A stretch of DNA of 24,337 bases from Coemansia sp. RSA 922 (lineage: Eukaryota > Kickxellomycota > Kickxellomycetes > Kickxellales > Kickxellaceae): NCBI GenBank assembly GCA_027577415.1, contig JANBQS010000249.1:1-24337 (forward strand), written 5' to 3'. Both the position numbers and the translations under genes were made by a program. The notes below the pieces were generated by a model that searched no databases, was not told the DNA's origin, and saw only the letters and a program-made list of their open reading frames with translations. Shown here in pieces: positions 1 through 7,563 of the stretch. Position 1 is the first letter of the stretch. Every line of letters begins with the position of its first letter.

Positions 1-102
1 GTTCGCGAGACCAATGCCTCCAAGATCGGTGACTACGAGGCCGAGATCAACGTGCTACAAAAGGCTATCGAGACCTTCCTTACGCTAAAGGGCTCGAACT
101 AG
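1..102 (+). CDS. 3' end of an unidentified protein-coding gene (partial)
   Basis: Frame 1 is open from the window edge to a TAG at 100-102 and gives 33 residues ending in LTLKGSN. The segment is charged and helix-prone, with regularly spaced hydrophobic residues (DYEAEINVLQKAIETFL), so it probably forms a C-terminal coiled coil or amphipathic helix. The rest of the gene lies outside the window and I do not recognise the family. It converges on the bZIP gene, whose stop is about 240 bp away. The reading frame call rests on openness and composition only. Confidence 0.6.
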   Translation, partial: VRETNASKIGDYEAEINVLQKAIETFLTLKGSN

Positions 103-344
103 AAAGGGATAGTGTGTGCTCCTTGGATTCTGTTTACACTTGCTCCAACATTTCTTGTGTGTGTGCACAATATAAACTTTTTTTGGCACAGCTTTTCTGC
201 TCTTGGTGTAAACATTGTGGCTGTATTCTTCTAGATGGCGGTATAAGAGATAATTTATACAGTGTATAGTGCATATATAGGTGATCGCCATATCAGGCGA
301 TGATATTGATATAGCTAGCGAGCTGGCCTCGTCGTAGACCAAGG
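103..344. other. Convergent 3' intergenic region
   Basis: This is AT-rich and TG-rich sequence between two converging stop codons, with runs such as TTTCTTGTGTGTGTGC and AATATAAAC near 150-180 that look like fungal 3'-end-formation signals. I see no gene in it. Confidence 0.5.
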
Positions 345-1808
345 CTACCATGGCCGTCGTTTGGAATCGATCGTGTCATCCATTTGATTGCTAGGGCCTT
401 CTTGGCTAAATTGCTGGTGAGTGGATGGACCATGGTCCGAATGCGGGCTGGTAGGGAGAAGAGCGCCGATGGACATGGTGATCTCGCGCACAGATGGCAA
501 CATTTGCGCTGCTGTGGCCGATGAGCAAGAGCTTACCGATTCAGAACCGATCGGAGGTCTATACTGTGGCAAAGCGCCCGTGGCTGTCGGAGACGTTTCC
601 ATGCCGGCGTTATTGTCCCAAGCGCTGCCTGGCGACGACATGCATTCGACAGGACTAGCAAAGACAACTGACGGAGTTCCCGTATGTAGCGTCTCAAAGC
701 GACGAGCGTATCCAAATGTCTGAATGGGTGACACCGCCGCATGTGGCATCCCTGTTGTTGTGGAACTGAGTGGAGGCGAGTTGGACCCAAGGTGCTGCAG
801 CGAATGCTCTCGTCGTAACTGACATGGAATGGCAGTTGGGCGCTGGTGGTACTGGGCTCCACTGGGACTCTGTGGGCGGCGATGGAGCAGCGATGACGCA
901 GAGACGCCGGCTGATTGCTGTGACTGAGGTGGCGGCCTGGCATGGGGCATTGATGAGTGGTAGCTGGTAGTGGTGGTGGGACTGGTAGAGGTATGAGACG
1001 GCGAGTGGCGAGCAGCCTGCGTGTACCCAAAGGCATAGGGCGAATTTTCCGAACCCGCGCTACGCTTGCCCGTGTGACGGAGCTGCTCTTGAGACAGCTG
1101 GTGCGAGTGGGAAAGTGAGTGCGAATGGGACTGGTGGTGCTGCGGTCTCTGTTGTTGCGCGTGTGGCTGCTGCTGCTGCTGCTGCTGCTGTGGTGCTTGC
1201 CGGTGGAAAAGCGACGACTCTGCCAACTGTGGTTGATGAGGCAATGGCTGCTGGGCGAGAGCGCCAGAAATGGGCGTAGTGACGGGAGCGCCAGGTGAAA
1301 ATGGTGTAGCTAAACTGCCCGACAGCGACGGTGACACGGGAGCACTAGTCGCCAGATGAGCACGTAAGGCAGCGTTCTCTGAGAGCGTCTTTTGTAAGTG
1401 AGCTCGAAGTTGGTGATTCTCTCGTTGGAGATCTATATAGGCCGACTCTAGCCGATCGTAGTTGCGAGCCTTCTCCTCTAAGCTAGTGACATAGCGCTCT
1501 CTCCGTAGTCTAAACGCGCGCTGAGCTGCGCGATTCTGAGCAGCACGCTTGGAGCTGTTGATACTCCGCCGCCTCGCATTAGCGTCATCCGGGATCTGAG
1601 AGCCGTCATCTTGGGCATAGTCGGGCTCGGAGGACATTGTACTATGATGACCATCAGCAAAGGCATGCTGACTAAACAGCAACTCGGCGGAAGCTGACGA
1701 TGTGTGTAGTGGCGGCGGCGGCGGTGAAGTGTATAAATTAATATCTGGTATAGATGCTACCAAGCCAGGCTTCTGCGAGGGCGAATCATAGTCGGCTGTA
1801 TATTCCAT
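345..1808 (-). CDS. Yap/Pap1-type bZIP transcription factor
   Basis: This 487-residue protein should bind DNA as a dimer in the nucleus. Residues about 86-106 form the basic region KRAAQNRAAQRAFR. It carries the NxxAQxxFR signature of the fungal Yap/Pap1 branch, which typically binds TTA(C/G)TAA-like sites. A leucine-zipper coiled coil follows to about residue 155. The rest is low complexity: a proline run near the N-terminus, an eight-glutamine tract, His/Ser-rich and Ser/Thr-rich stretches. Only scattered cysteines are present, so the redox-sensing cysteine-rich domains of Yap1/Pap1 are not evident, and an oxidative-stress role cannot be claimed. The start is the ATG at 1808; an in-frame TAA lies just upstream. 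Met58 (ATG at 1637) has a better A at -3 and could be the real start. Confidence 0.85.
   Translation of the reverse strand: MEYTADYDSPSQKPGLVASIPDINLYTSPPPPPLHTSSASAELLFSQHAFADGHHSTMSSEPDYAQDDGSQIPDDANARRRSINSSKRAAQNRAAQRAFRLRRERYVTSLEEKARNYDRLESAYIDLQRENHQLRAHLQKTLSENAALRAHLATSAPVSPSLSGSLATPFSPGAPVTTPISGALAQQPLPHQPQLAESSLFHRQAPQQQQQQQQPHAQQQRPQHHQSHSHSLSHSHQLSQEQLRHTGKRSAGSENSPYAFGYTQAARHSPSHTSTSPTTTTSYHSSMPHARPPPQSQQSAGVSASSLLHRRPQSPSGAQYHQRPTAIPCQLRREHSLQHLGSNSPPLSSTTTGMPHAAVSPIQTFGYARRFETLHTGTPSVVFASPVECMSSPGSAWDNNAGMETSPTATGALPQYRPPIGSESVSSCSSATAAQMLPSVREITMSIGALLPTSPHSDHGPSTHQQFSQEGPSNQMDDTIDSKRRPW
1167..1190 (-). repeat. CAG/CTG trinucleotide tract encoding poly-glutamine
   Basis: Eight pure CTG units on the + strand are read as eight CAG glutamine codons in the bZIP gene. 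The tract sits between the zipper and a His/Gln-rich segment. A pure repeat of this kind is prone to length variation between strains. Confidence 0.9.
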
Positions 1809-1888
1809 CTGGCTCGGCCAAATATGCACAGCCAGGCGCTGTTGAGTATTTCTTTTCTTTTACAAGAGATGGTCACGGCAATGATCGA

Positions 1889-1900
1889 GGCACGCGTGCC
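1889..1900. promoter_or_regulatory. 12-bp palindrome containing an MCB-type ACGCGT core
   Basis: GGCACGCGTGCC is a perfect palindrome about 80 bp upstream of the bZIP ATG. Its ACGCGT core is the MCB element bound by MBF in ascomycete yeasts. In this position it could lie in the promoter or the 5' leader. Function is inferred from the motif alone. Confidence 0.3.
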
Positions 1901-2481
1901 GAACAAGATGAGGTGGATCCACAGGATAGTATGTGCTACAGACACAGGATATGCAGAATATGCAGAAATGTCTAAGCAAGTGGCAGAGTCAGCGGCTGTA
2001 TTAGTGGCAAAAGTATGAGGGAGACAAGAGTGTTGGTCGTGTGCGTGACACAAACAAGCGATGAGCGAGTATCTAAAACAGGACAACAACCAAATCGGGA
2101 GAGATAGAGAGAGAAAAGAGAAGATGCGCCTGTTTAGTCGGCTTAGAACCTGCCTGTGGCGGGTGGATGATAGCGGCGTCAATAGCAATGGCAAATAGCT
2201 GGCCACACTTGCCAGTAGCGGATAGTGGCGGCAACAGACAAGAATAGCCGGATGAGGCAAGACAGCGAGTTGGGACAATCGGCCAAGCAATGGCCCATCG
2301 ATATAGGCTTACAACAAGGAAGGTAAAGTCTAGGATAGTCTTAGTCGCATATGCCCGTGAAGAATCAAGGCATCATGCTTAAATAGTGCTGCCTGCAGAG
2401 CTGTATTGGGCGCCCAAAGGCTGAAAGTGGTCGTTGGATGCGCCGCTCAGCCAGCATGCGGATAAAATAAAAAAAGAGGGA

Positions 2482-2502
2482 TTTGGCGGACAAATCGCCA
2501 AA
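2482..2502. repeat. Inverted repeat TTTGGCG-N7-CGCCAAA
   Basis: Perfect 7-bp arms are separated by 7 bp. Each arm reads TTTGGCG, close to the E2F consensus TTTSSCGC, and the two face each other, as expected for a dimeric regulator. It lies between the bZIP promoter region and the end of the neighbouring minus-strand gene. No function can be assigned. Confidence 0.4.
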
Positions 2503-2997
2503 CAAGCATCGTGTGGCACACAATTGACATGTTCGCAAAAAAAAGCAAAGTCAAGCCAGTATGACCAATGGCCGCTCTAGATGTTGGCGCTTGCAGAAAG
2601 AAAAGGTGCCGAGCGCTGGTCACTGCTATATAGGCAAAAAAAAAAGGCACTGGCGGAGAGTGGTGTCGACTACCATTAAGAAAATCTAAATGAAGAGATG
2701 CGAATAGGCCCAAGTGCCAGAAATATGTTGCTGGTCAGCCGCGCTCACCAAGGCGCGCAAGGGCCAAGAGGCTATAGGCTTAGCATGTGGATCAGGGAAA
2801 TACATTGTTCTGGCGCGACAATGGGAGTGCTGGCATCGGTATACTTGTTTGGGGGATATAGTGCTGCCATTGGTGCAGAACATGAATACAATCACACATC
2901 CTAGTTGGGATACAGGACAGCTACTTTTGTAGCTTGTCGGAGATGCGTGGTAGAAGGATTTGGAGATGTGGCAAGCTCGCCTGCAAGTTACTATTGC

Positions 2998-3849
2998 TTA
3001 ATCCAGATAAGCATGCTCATGCAGCTGCAGCAGCTCTAAGCGGAAGCGGTGGTTGAAGCGCAGGAGGGCGGAAATGAAATTGAAATTGTTTTCATAAGCC
3101 GCACCTTCCCTGTTCAACTAACGAGGCAGGAAGGCGGGTGAGCGGGCGTACCGTTTGGTGCTACTATCTAGCAATGATGACATGGGTCTTACCTGTGCTC
3201 TAGCCAGTTGCAGGAACTGGTAGCTGGTGTTGATGACGATGGAGGTGTTTACTTTCAATCTCGAGACAGGAGAGAAATGCAAAAGGGAAGGGCCGTGGCG
3301 CGCGGCTTAGACTTTGACCACGAAGGAGGGAGTGCAGCCAGTAGGCGCCACACAATGCCCGATATTACTGCTGCTATCACCTTTCTGGGCGACTCGTGGA
3401 TACCAAAAGCGCGCGATTGGAAGTCACACAACTGCTATTCGTGCTGTTGACACGCCTCCCTTTTTTTTACGGGCAGCGCTAGCGATAGCGGAGTAGTACT
3501 GGAACTGGAGCTGATGCGGGCCGTGGCAAGCTGCCTTTGTGCATGTAGATAAGACAGGCTGGTGAGAAGAAGGCTGACGTGCACACCAAGTGGTCAGAGC
3601 GAGCACGGTTCTGTAGCTCGGTATTACACGCAAAATAAAAGAAGAAAAAAAAAAACGAACGAGTGGCGGAGTAGAGAAGAAGAACTTGACAAAGGAATAC
3701 CGGCCCTTTGCCCCCTCCCCCGACGGCCGCTGGAACTGATAATATGGATGCCGATATCCGGGCCTGATCAGCATTGGAGCCACGGTTCTGGCTGCCGAGT
3801 AGTCAGAGGCAGATGTAATCTCGGCTGATTTGTAGTCCATATCGAACAT
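2998..3849 (-). CDS. Spliced small gene, function unknown
   Basis: The two last exons are well supported. One ends at 3193 with CAG|GTAAGA after codons reading NTSIVINTSYQFLQLARAQ. The other runs 3117-2998, opens with LNREGAAYENN in the same phase and ends in LQLHEHAYLD before a TAA. The 75-bp intron (3118-3192) has a CTCAC branch-like site, a pyrimidine tract and a TTAG acceptor. Upstream, a consistent but less certain model is: exon 1 at 3849-3701 (ATG, MFDMDYKSAE), exon 2 at 3558-3454 after a CTCACCAG acceptor with a CTGAC branch site, and a penultimate exon starting near 3259. The total would be 146 residues. The C-terminus looks helical. I do not recognise the family. The ATG lies 260 bp from the divergent start of the next gene, a spacing like the other divergent pairs here. 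The intron between 3452 and 3260 is the weakest part, since its donor GTGTCA is poor. Confidence 0.45.
3118..3192 (-). other. Intron, 75 bp
   Basis: On the minus strand it starts GTAAGA after CAG and ends CCTGCCTCGTTAG. CTCACC lies about 20 nt before the acceptor as a plausible branch point. It joins two open frames in phase 0. This is the best-supported splice junction in the unannotated DNA of the window. Confidence 0.6.
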
Positions 3850-4109
3850 AGCGCCACTCTTCTTTGATAGATGTTTGTTGTCGTGTGCGTATACCAGCCA
3901 TGACTTTTGTGCACGTAGAGGATATATGCACCATGGCGTCAGCTGGACAGCTGGCCTGATTTTCCTTTTTGAACCCTTTTCAGGTGGAATTCCTTGCGTT
4001 TTTATTTTTATTTTTAAATTATTGCATTTGACACTGTACTTTTGCCATTCTCTGCAATACTCCTTACTTTGCTACTGTTCTTTAAGCCGCCACCGCGACA
4101 ACACAGCCC
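3850..4109. promoter_or_regulatory. Divergent promoter region
   Basis: This 260-bp region lies between the proposed ATG of the minus-strand spliced gene and the ATG of the LRR-like gene. The part nearest the LRR gene (about 3958-4085) is T-rich and C/T-rich, as is common just upstream of fungal start codons. No TATA box stands out. Confidence 0.4.
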
Positions 4110-6167
4110 ATGGTCTCGTTAAGCTCGCGCTTGAGGCGAAGCAGCATACTTCTTCCCCATCCCACGACGCCCACCTCGCCATCCGTGTCAGCGACGACTG
4201 AAAAGCCGTTCTTCTCTGCACAGCCATCGGCTGTCCCTGCTGGACCTCACATCTACCGCTCTAGCACATCACTACCGCCAAACAGCCTCTGTTCACTTGT
4301 GGATGGCGGTGAGACGGCTGACGGCGTGAACGACGTCCAGTGGTACGGCTCACCCGTCTTTGATGCTAGTCACTGGCATGCCAAGGGCGGGATGACTCTG
4401 GTGCGAGCCATGCATGCAGAGTTGTGCTCCTCGGTTGAGGCACTACTTATCGAACGCAGCAGGAATGAGTCTGACTGGCCCTGGGAATGCCTGGCGCTCG
4501 TATGGCCCAATGTCAACACTATTGACATATCGTGCGATACCTGCAATGTAGAGGCCGACCCGACTATGCTTCAGTGGCTTTGCATGGTGCAAGATCGCAC
4601 ACTTTTCCCGCAAGCCCAACTTTATCGTCTGACGGCGCGCTGGGCCGGGTGCACTGAAGTCTTTGAGCACCCACTAAGCGACGATATAGACGCGGAGCTC
4701 GACAGACGCCTGTCTTTGCTTGGCCACCTGCCGGCACATATCTACGGCTTGTCACAAGAGATGCGCTTCTACAAGTATCGGGCAATGTTCCTAGTTGGCG
4801 TCGAGTTTGAGATGAGTGAAATGGCCAAGGCCGAGGCGGGAGCCTTAGCAATGTACACATACATCACATACTTACTAAAGACGGACATATTCGCGCCGCG
4901 CTATATTGCATTTACTGGCGTGCAACCGCGCCACTTGCAGGCCGTTCTATCCAAAATCGCAGAAAACACTCACAGGCTGACTTACGACCACATGCGAGTT
5001 ACGACGAGCAGCCTGGCACTACAATTCTCGCTAAAACGGCTTTGCTTGAACCTGTACAGCATGACTGAGGGCCGCCATAGCATTCCGTTTTGTGCTGCTC
5101 ACTTTCCTCAGTTAGAATCGCTGGTAGTTAGCCACTCGCCGGACTTTAAGGGTGGCCGCGACGACCCAATGGATCTGGGCGTGCTATTTCGGCTCCCGTG
5201 GCCTCGACTCGTTGACCTGCAGCTACCGTTTATTTCGGACGACTACGCTAGAGTCCTGCGCGACAAGTGTCCCAATCTGCAGTTTCTGTATGTGCGGCCT
5301 GAACCTCGGTACGAACGATGGACCGCTTACTCGCAGACATTCACACCAAATGGACTTCACATGTTGGCTAACCAGTGGCGCACAATGCGCCAGCTGTCGG
5401 TGAGCTACGCTTTTCGCCAAGGGTTACAGTCCCACGACTCGGGAATTACCGCGCCTGCCTCTCCGTCGCGGCTGTCGTTCACAGGCTCCAGAATGAGCAC
5501 ATTTTCATCTCGAGGCTCTTCAAACGGCGGCGGGCTCTCGTCGTTGTCAGTAGAGACCTCTGCCGCCACTGGCAATGGTAATGGCAATGGCAAGAGCCAA
5601 TTGCCAGGGCTGCAACCCCGCGACTTGTTTCCTATTTCCCTGCCGAACAATTGTTTGCGTGTGTTGCACGTTCCGTATCTACAGCTTCCTTTTTCGGCGG
5701 GACTAGCTCTGCTTGCCGATGCACCTCAGCTTCAGATTCTCGAATTTGCGCCTATAATAAGAGATCCCGAGCCGGCCACGCCAGGCATTGCGACAACACT
5801 GCGCCGGCGCATAATACAGCCGACAACACTGCCCTTGAATGCCCCATTTGGCGACCCGGATGTGGTCCGCCAGATTAGGAACGCTCGACATCCGCTGCAA
5901 AGCCTAATTCTCCACGATGCCTGTTCAACGCGCTACATTTCGTCTAGCTGGATCGAGATCGTGAGCTCATTTTCTCAGCTGTTGGCAGTCACATTCGTGG
6001 CTACCAAGCAAGAGGACATTGCCATCGTCGCCCGCCTGGCTCAATTCTGCAGCCGGAATTATGCTACATTTGGTGTAGAAGTCGATGACCAGTCGCGCAG
6101 CCACCAAACTTGCATTGACTTTGCCAACAGCTGGGAAAAGTCAGGCAAGTTGCTGTGGAGTAGTTAG
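4110..6167 (+). CDS. Leucine-rich-repeat-like protein, function unknown
   Basis: This 685-residue protein is encoded without introns. Irregular LRR-like units recur through most of its length: LKRLCLNLYSM, PQLESLVVSH, PRLVDLQLPF, PNLQFLYVRP, NCLRVLHVPYLQLP, PQLQILEFAP and PLQSLILHDA. That spacing suits a solenoid such as those in F-box/LRR proteins, but the N-terminal part (Ser/Thr/Pro-rich for about 75 residues) shows no clear F-box. A Ser/Gly/Asn-rich insert including a GNGNGNG repeat sits about residues 445-500 and probably loops out. No signal peptide or membrane helix is evident. Families of degenerate LRR proteins are often expanded in individual fungal lineages. A role as a substrate adaptor or scaffold is only a guess. 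The start ATG has a weak context (C at -3). Confidence 0.75.
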   Translation: MVSLSSRLRRSSILLPHPTTPTSPSVSATTEKPFFSAQPSAVPAGPHIYRSSTSLPPNSLCSLVDGGETADGVNDVQWYGSPVFDASHWHAKGGMTLVRAMHAELCSSVEALLIERSRNESDWPWECLALVWPNVNTIDISCDTCNVEADPTMLQWLCMVQDRTLFPQAQLYRLTARWAGCTEVFEHPLSDDIDAELDRRLSLLGHLPAHIYGLSQEMRFYKYRAMFLVGVEFEMSEMAKAEAGALAMYTYITYLLKTDIFAPRYIAFTGVQPRHLQAVLSKIAENTHRLTYDHMRVTTSSLALQFSLKRLCLNLYSMTEGRHSIPFCAAHFPQLESLVVSHSPDFKGGRDDPMDLGVLFRLPWPRLVDLQLPFISDDYARVLRDKCPNLQFLYVRPEPRYERWTAYSQTFTPNGLHMLANQWRTMRQLSVSYAFRQGLQSHDSGITAPASPSRLSFTGSRMSTFSSRGSSNGGGLSSLSVETSAATGNGNGNGKSQLPGLQPRDLFPISLPNNCLRVLHVPYLQLPFSAGLALLADAPQLQILEFAPIIRDPEPATPGIATTLRRRIIQPTTLPLNAPFGDPDVVRQIRNARHPLQSLILHDACSTRYISSSWIEIVSSFSQLLAVTFVATKQEDIAIVARLAQFCSRNYATFGVEVDDQSRSHQTCIDFANSWEKSGKLLWSS

Positions 6168-6488
6168 TAATTGCATCTTTGTACAGACTCTAATACAGTT
6201 ACTTTATTTGGCGAAGAATTGTAATTTGTGGATCAAGAGAAACGTATCTCACACACTTTAGCTGGTTGTCAATCCGTACAAAAGCGCCCAATTGGTTCAA
6301 TATGCTATTATCCGCTTTTAGGTCAGCAACTCGGACATGTGGCTTTTTCTATTGACATTGCGACATATCATGCGAGAGAGAGAAAGAAAAAAGTGATTAT
6401 ATTGTTGTTTGTAAACACCCCCCAAACAACCCCCCCTTAGACACACATCATGCGATTGGAGTGGCAATGTTGTTTGCTCCAAATGGCG
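6168..6488. other. Convergent 3' intergenic region
   Basis: About 320 bp between the LRR-like stop and the proposed stop of the next minus-strand gene. It contains a GAGAGAGAGAAAGAAAAAA purine tract (about 6374-6392), a forkhead-like GTAAACA (6411-6417) and C-rich runs near 6418-6437. I see no gene in it. Confidence 0.4.
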
Positions 6489-7162
6489 CTAGAGCTTTAT
6501 GGCGGCACGCTGGGAAACGTTGGGTCGGCCAAGAGAGGCATACCACAACTTCTCGTACGTATCGCGTGGTGCTAAATGGCAGGCGGGGTTGCTGATGTGA
6601 GCAAGTCACGCTATCTCAGCCACCAAAGCATGGGAGCAGAGTAAAGTTCTTTGTTTGCGGCGATTTAAGCAGTAGCGTGGTGACCGTGGGTAACACTAGA
6701 GCAAATCTATGCAATATCTAGAAAGTGCGGCTCAGAGCTATCAAGCTAATACACCTGAGAACAGGCATTCATGTCTAGCAATTCTGTTTGCGCCTCGTGT
6801 ACAGAATCGTGGCGCCCATGCCGTGCACGATGATGCATGGCCAGGGACAGCTCCTGGAGAGGACAAGTGTGAGTGCAACTACATACGTTGGATAGCGTCA
6901 GCCGCACACAACACTCCTTTTCAAATGAGTGTGGTGGTGAGCGTATCCGCAGCTTATCTGTGAGTGGGCAAAAGGGATCCTGGGTCAGCGGCTAATTCGC
7001 ACGGCACAGGATCGAGAGGAGGAGGGGCGGAAGAGTGCATGCTGCAGATGCACGCACGTGGAAGTTTGTGACTTGCATCTCTGATACTGGTAGCAACGCC
7101 CAGGGGCGGATAGCGGAAGGTGACACTTGTGAGCAGTAGCCCTCCCCAATCAGCGCCTCCAT
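6489..7162 (-). CDS. Candidate five-exon small gene, function unknown
   Basis: A chain of open segments joins in phase on the minus strand: 7162-7058 (ATG, MEALIGEGYC), 6991-6887, 6853-6755, 6717-6624 and 6571-6489 (ends QRAAIKL, TAG). The lengths 105, 105, 99, 94 and 83 sum to 162 codons, or 161 residues. Donors are GTGCGT, GTATGT, GTGTAT and GTGGCT; acceptors are ATTAG, CTCCAG, TTCTAG and TTTAG. Two introns would be very short, 33 and 37 bp. The 33-bp one has no stop and is a multiple of three, so it may be coding. The segments contain a His/Arg-rich stretch and a hydrophobic stretch (ALVLPTVTTLLL). I recognise no family. The arrangement fits the neighbourhood: convergent with the LRR gene and divergent from the desaturase. 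The model was assembled by eye from many possible splice sites, so it could be partly or wholly spurious. Confidence 0.3.
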
Positions 7163-7563
7163 CAAAAAAAAAAACTGCCACCACTGAGTGTCTTTGTGCT
7201 CGAGTGCTTCGCTGCTGCGATTTGCTGTTGCTTGGCGGCACTTGTCGTATCAGTCCATCATGCAGGCCGCTTGCCCCAGCTAGGCGCGTGTGGCTGGTCA
7301 GACGTTGTTTCTTTTTCGGACAGGGGAGAAAAGGCGGCGGTGTCCCTCTGCCAGAAGAAAAGGGGAGGGTGGGGGTATATATATCTGGGCTGGGGCTGCT
7401 TCGCTGCTACTTTCTTTTCTTCTTCTTGCGACTGCGTTTTCATTCTCACTTTTTTTTATTATTATTAACGCTCTGCCCACCGCTGGATTTTTTTTCTGCT
7501 CTTCCAGCACTCGCAGTCCTTGTTTCAGCACGTCAGATTTAGGCTTGTACCGCTCCTCTAGCC
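7163..7563 (+). promoter_or_regulatory. Promoter and 5' leader of the desaturase gene
   Basis: A TATATATAT box is at 7376-7384, about 180 bp before the ATG. It is followed by a strongly pyrimidine-rich leader (about 7400-7560), a pattern seen at highly expressed fungal genes. An A11 run lies at about 7164-7174. On the other side the region may also serve the divergent candidate gene ending at 6489. I could not identify a sterol- or fatty-acid-response element with confidence. Confidence 0.5.

Larger units (their letters stand above)
1809..2997. other. Intergenic region upstream of the bZIP gene
   Basis: About 1.2 kb without a convincing gene. It should hold the bZIP promoter and leader and the 3' end of the spliced gene at 2998-3849. 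On the minus strand a TATTTAA TATA-like box lies near 2378-2385. An inverted repeat is at 2482-2502. Several 60-70 codon open frames around 2690-2900 overlap on both strands and look like chance. Confidence 0.5.

Noticed and set aside
384..410. Sequence GGGCCTTCTTGGCTAAATTG resembling the 5' end of U2 snRNA
   Set aside because: Similarity is limited to a few bases, lies in bZIP coding sequence, and no branch-site-pairing segment follows.
1757..2290. 177-codon minus-strand frame upstream of and overlapping the bZIP start
   Set aside because: It has no ATG at its head (begins with TTG), is of low-complexity composition, and overlaps the bZIP N-terminus in another frame.
2447..2904. Overlapping 60-90 codon open frames on both strands, including a + strand ATG frame at 2698 with a hydrophobic stretch (MGVLASVYLFGGYSAAIGA)
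   Set aside because: Three frames are open at once, a short overlapping upstream ATG precedes the + strand start, and no family similarity is evident. It looks like chance openness.
6709..6963. 84-codon + strand ATG frame
   Set aside because: No family resemblance, no supporting context, and it overlaps the minus-strand exon candidates.
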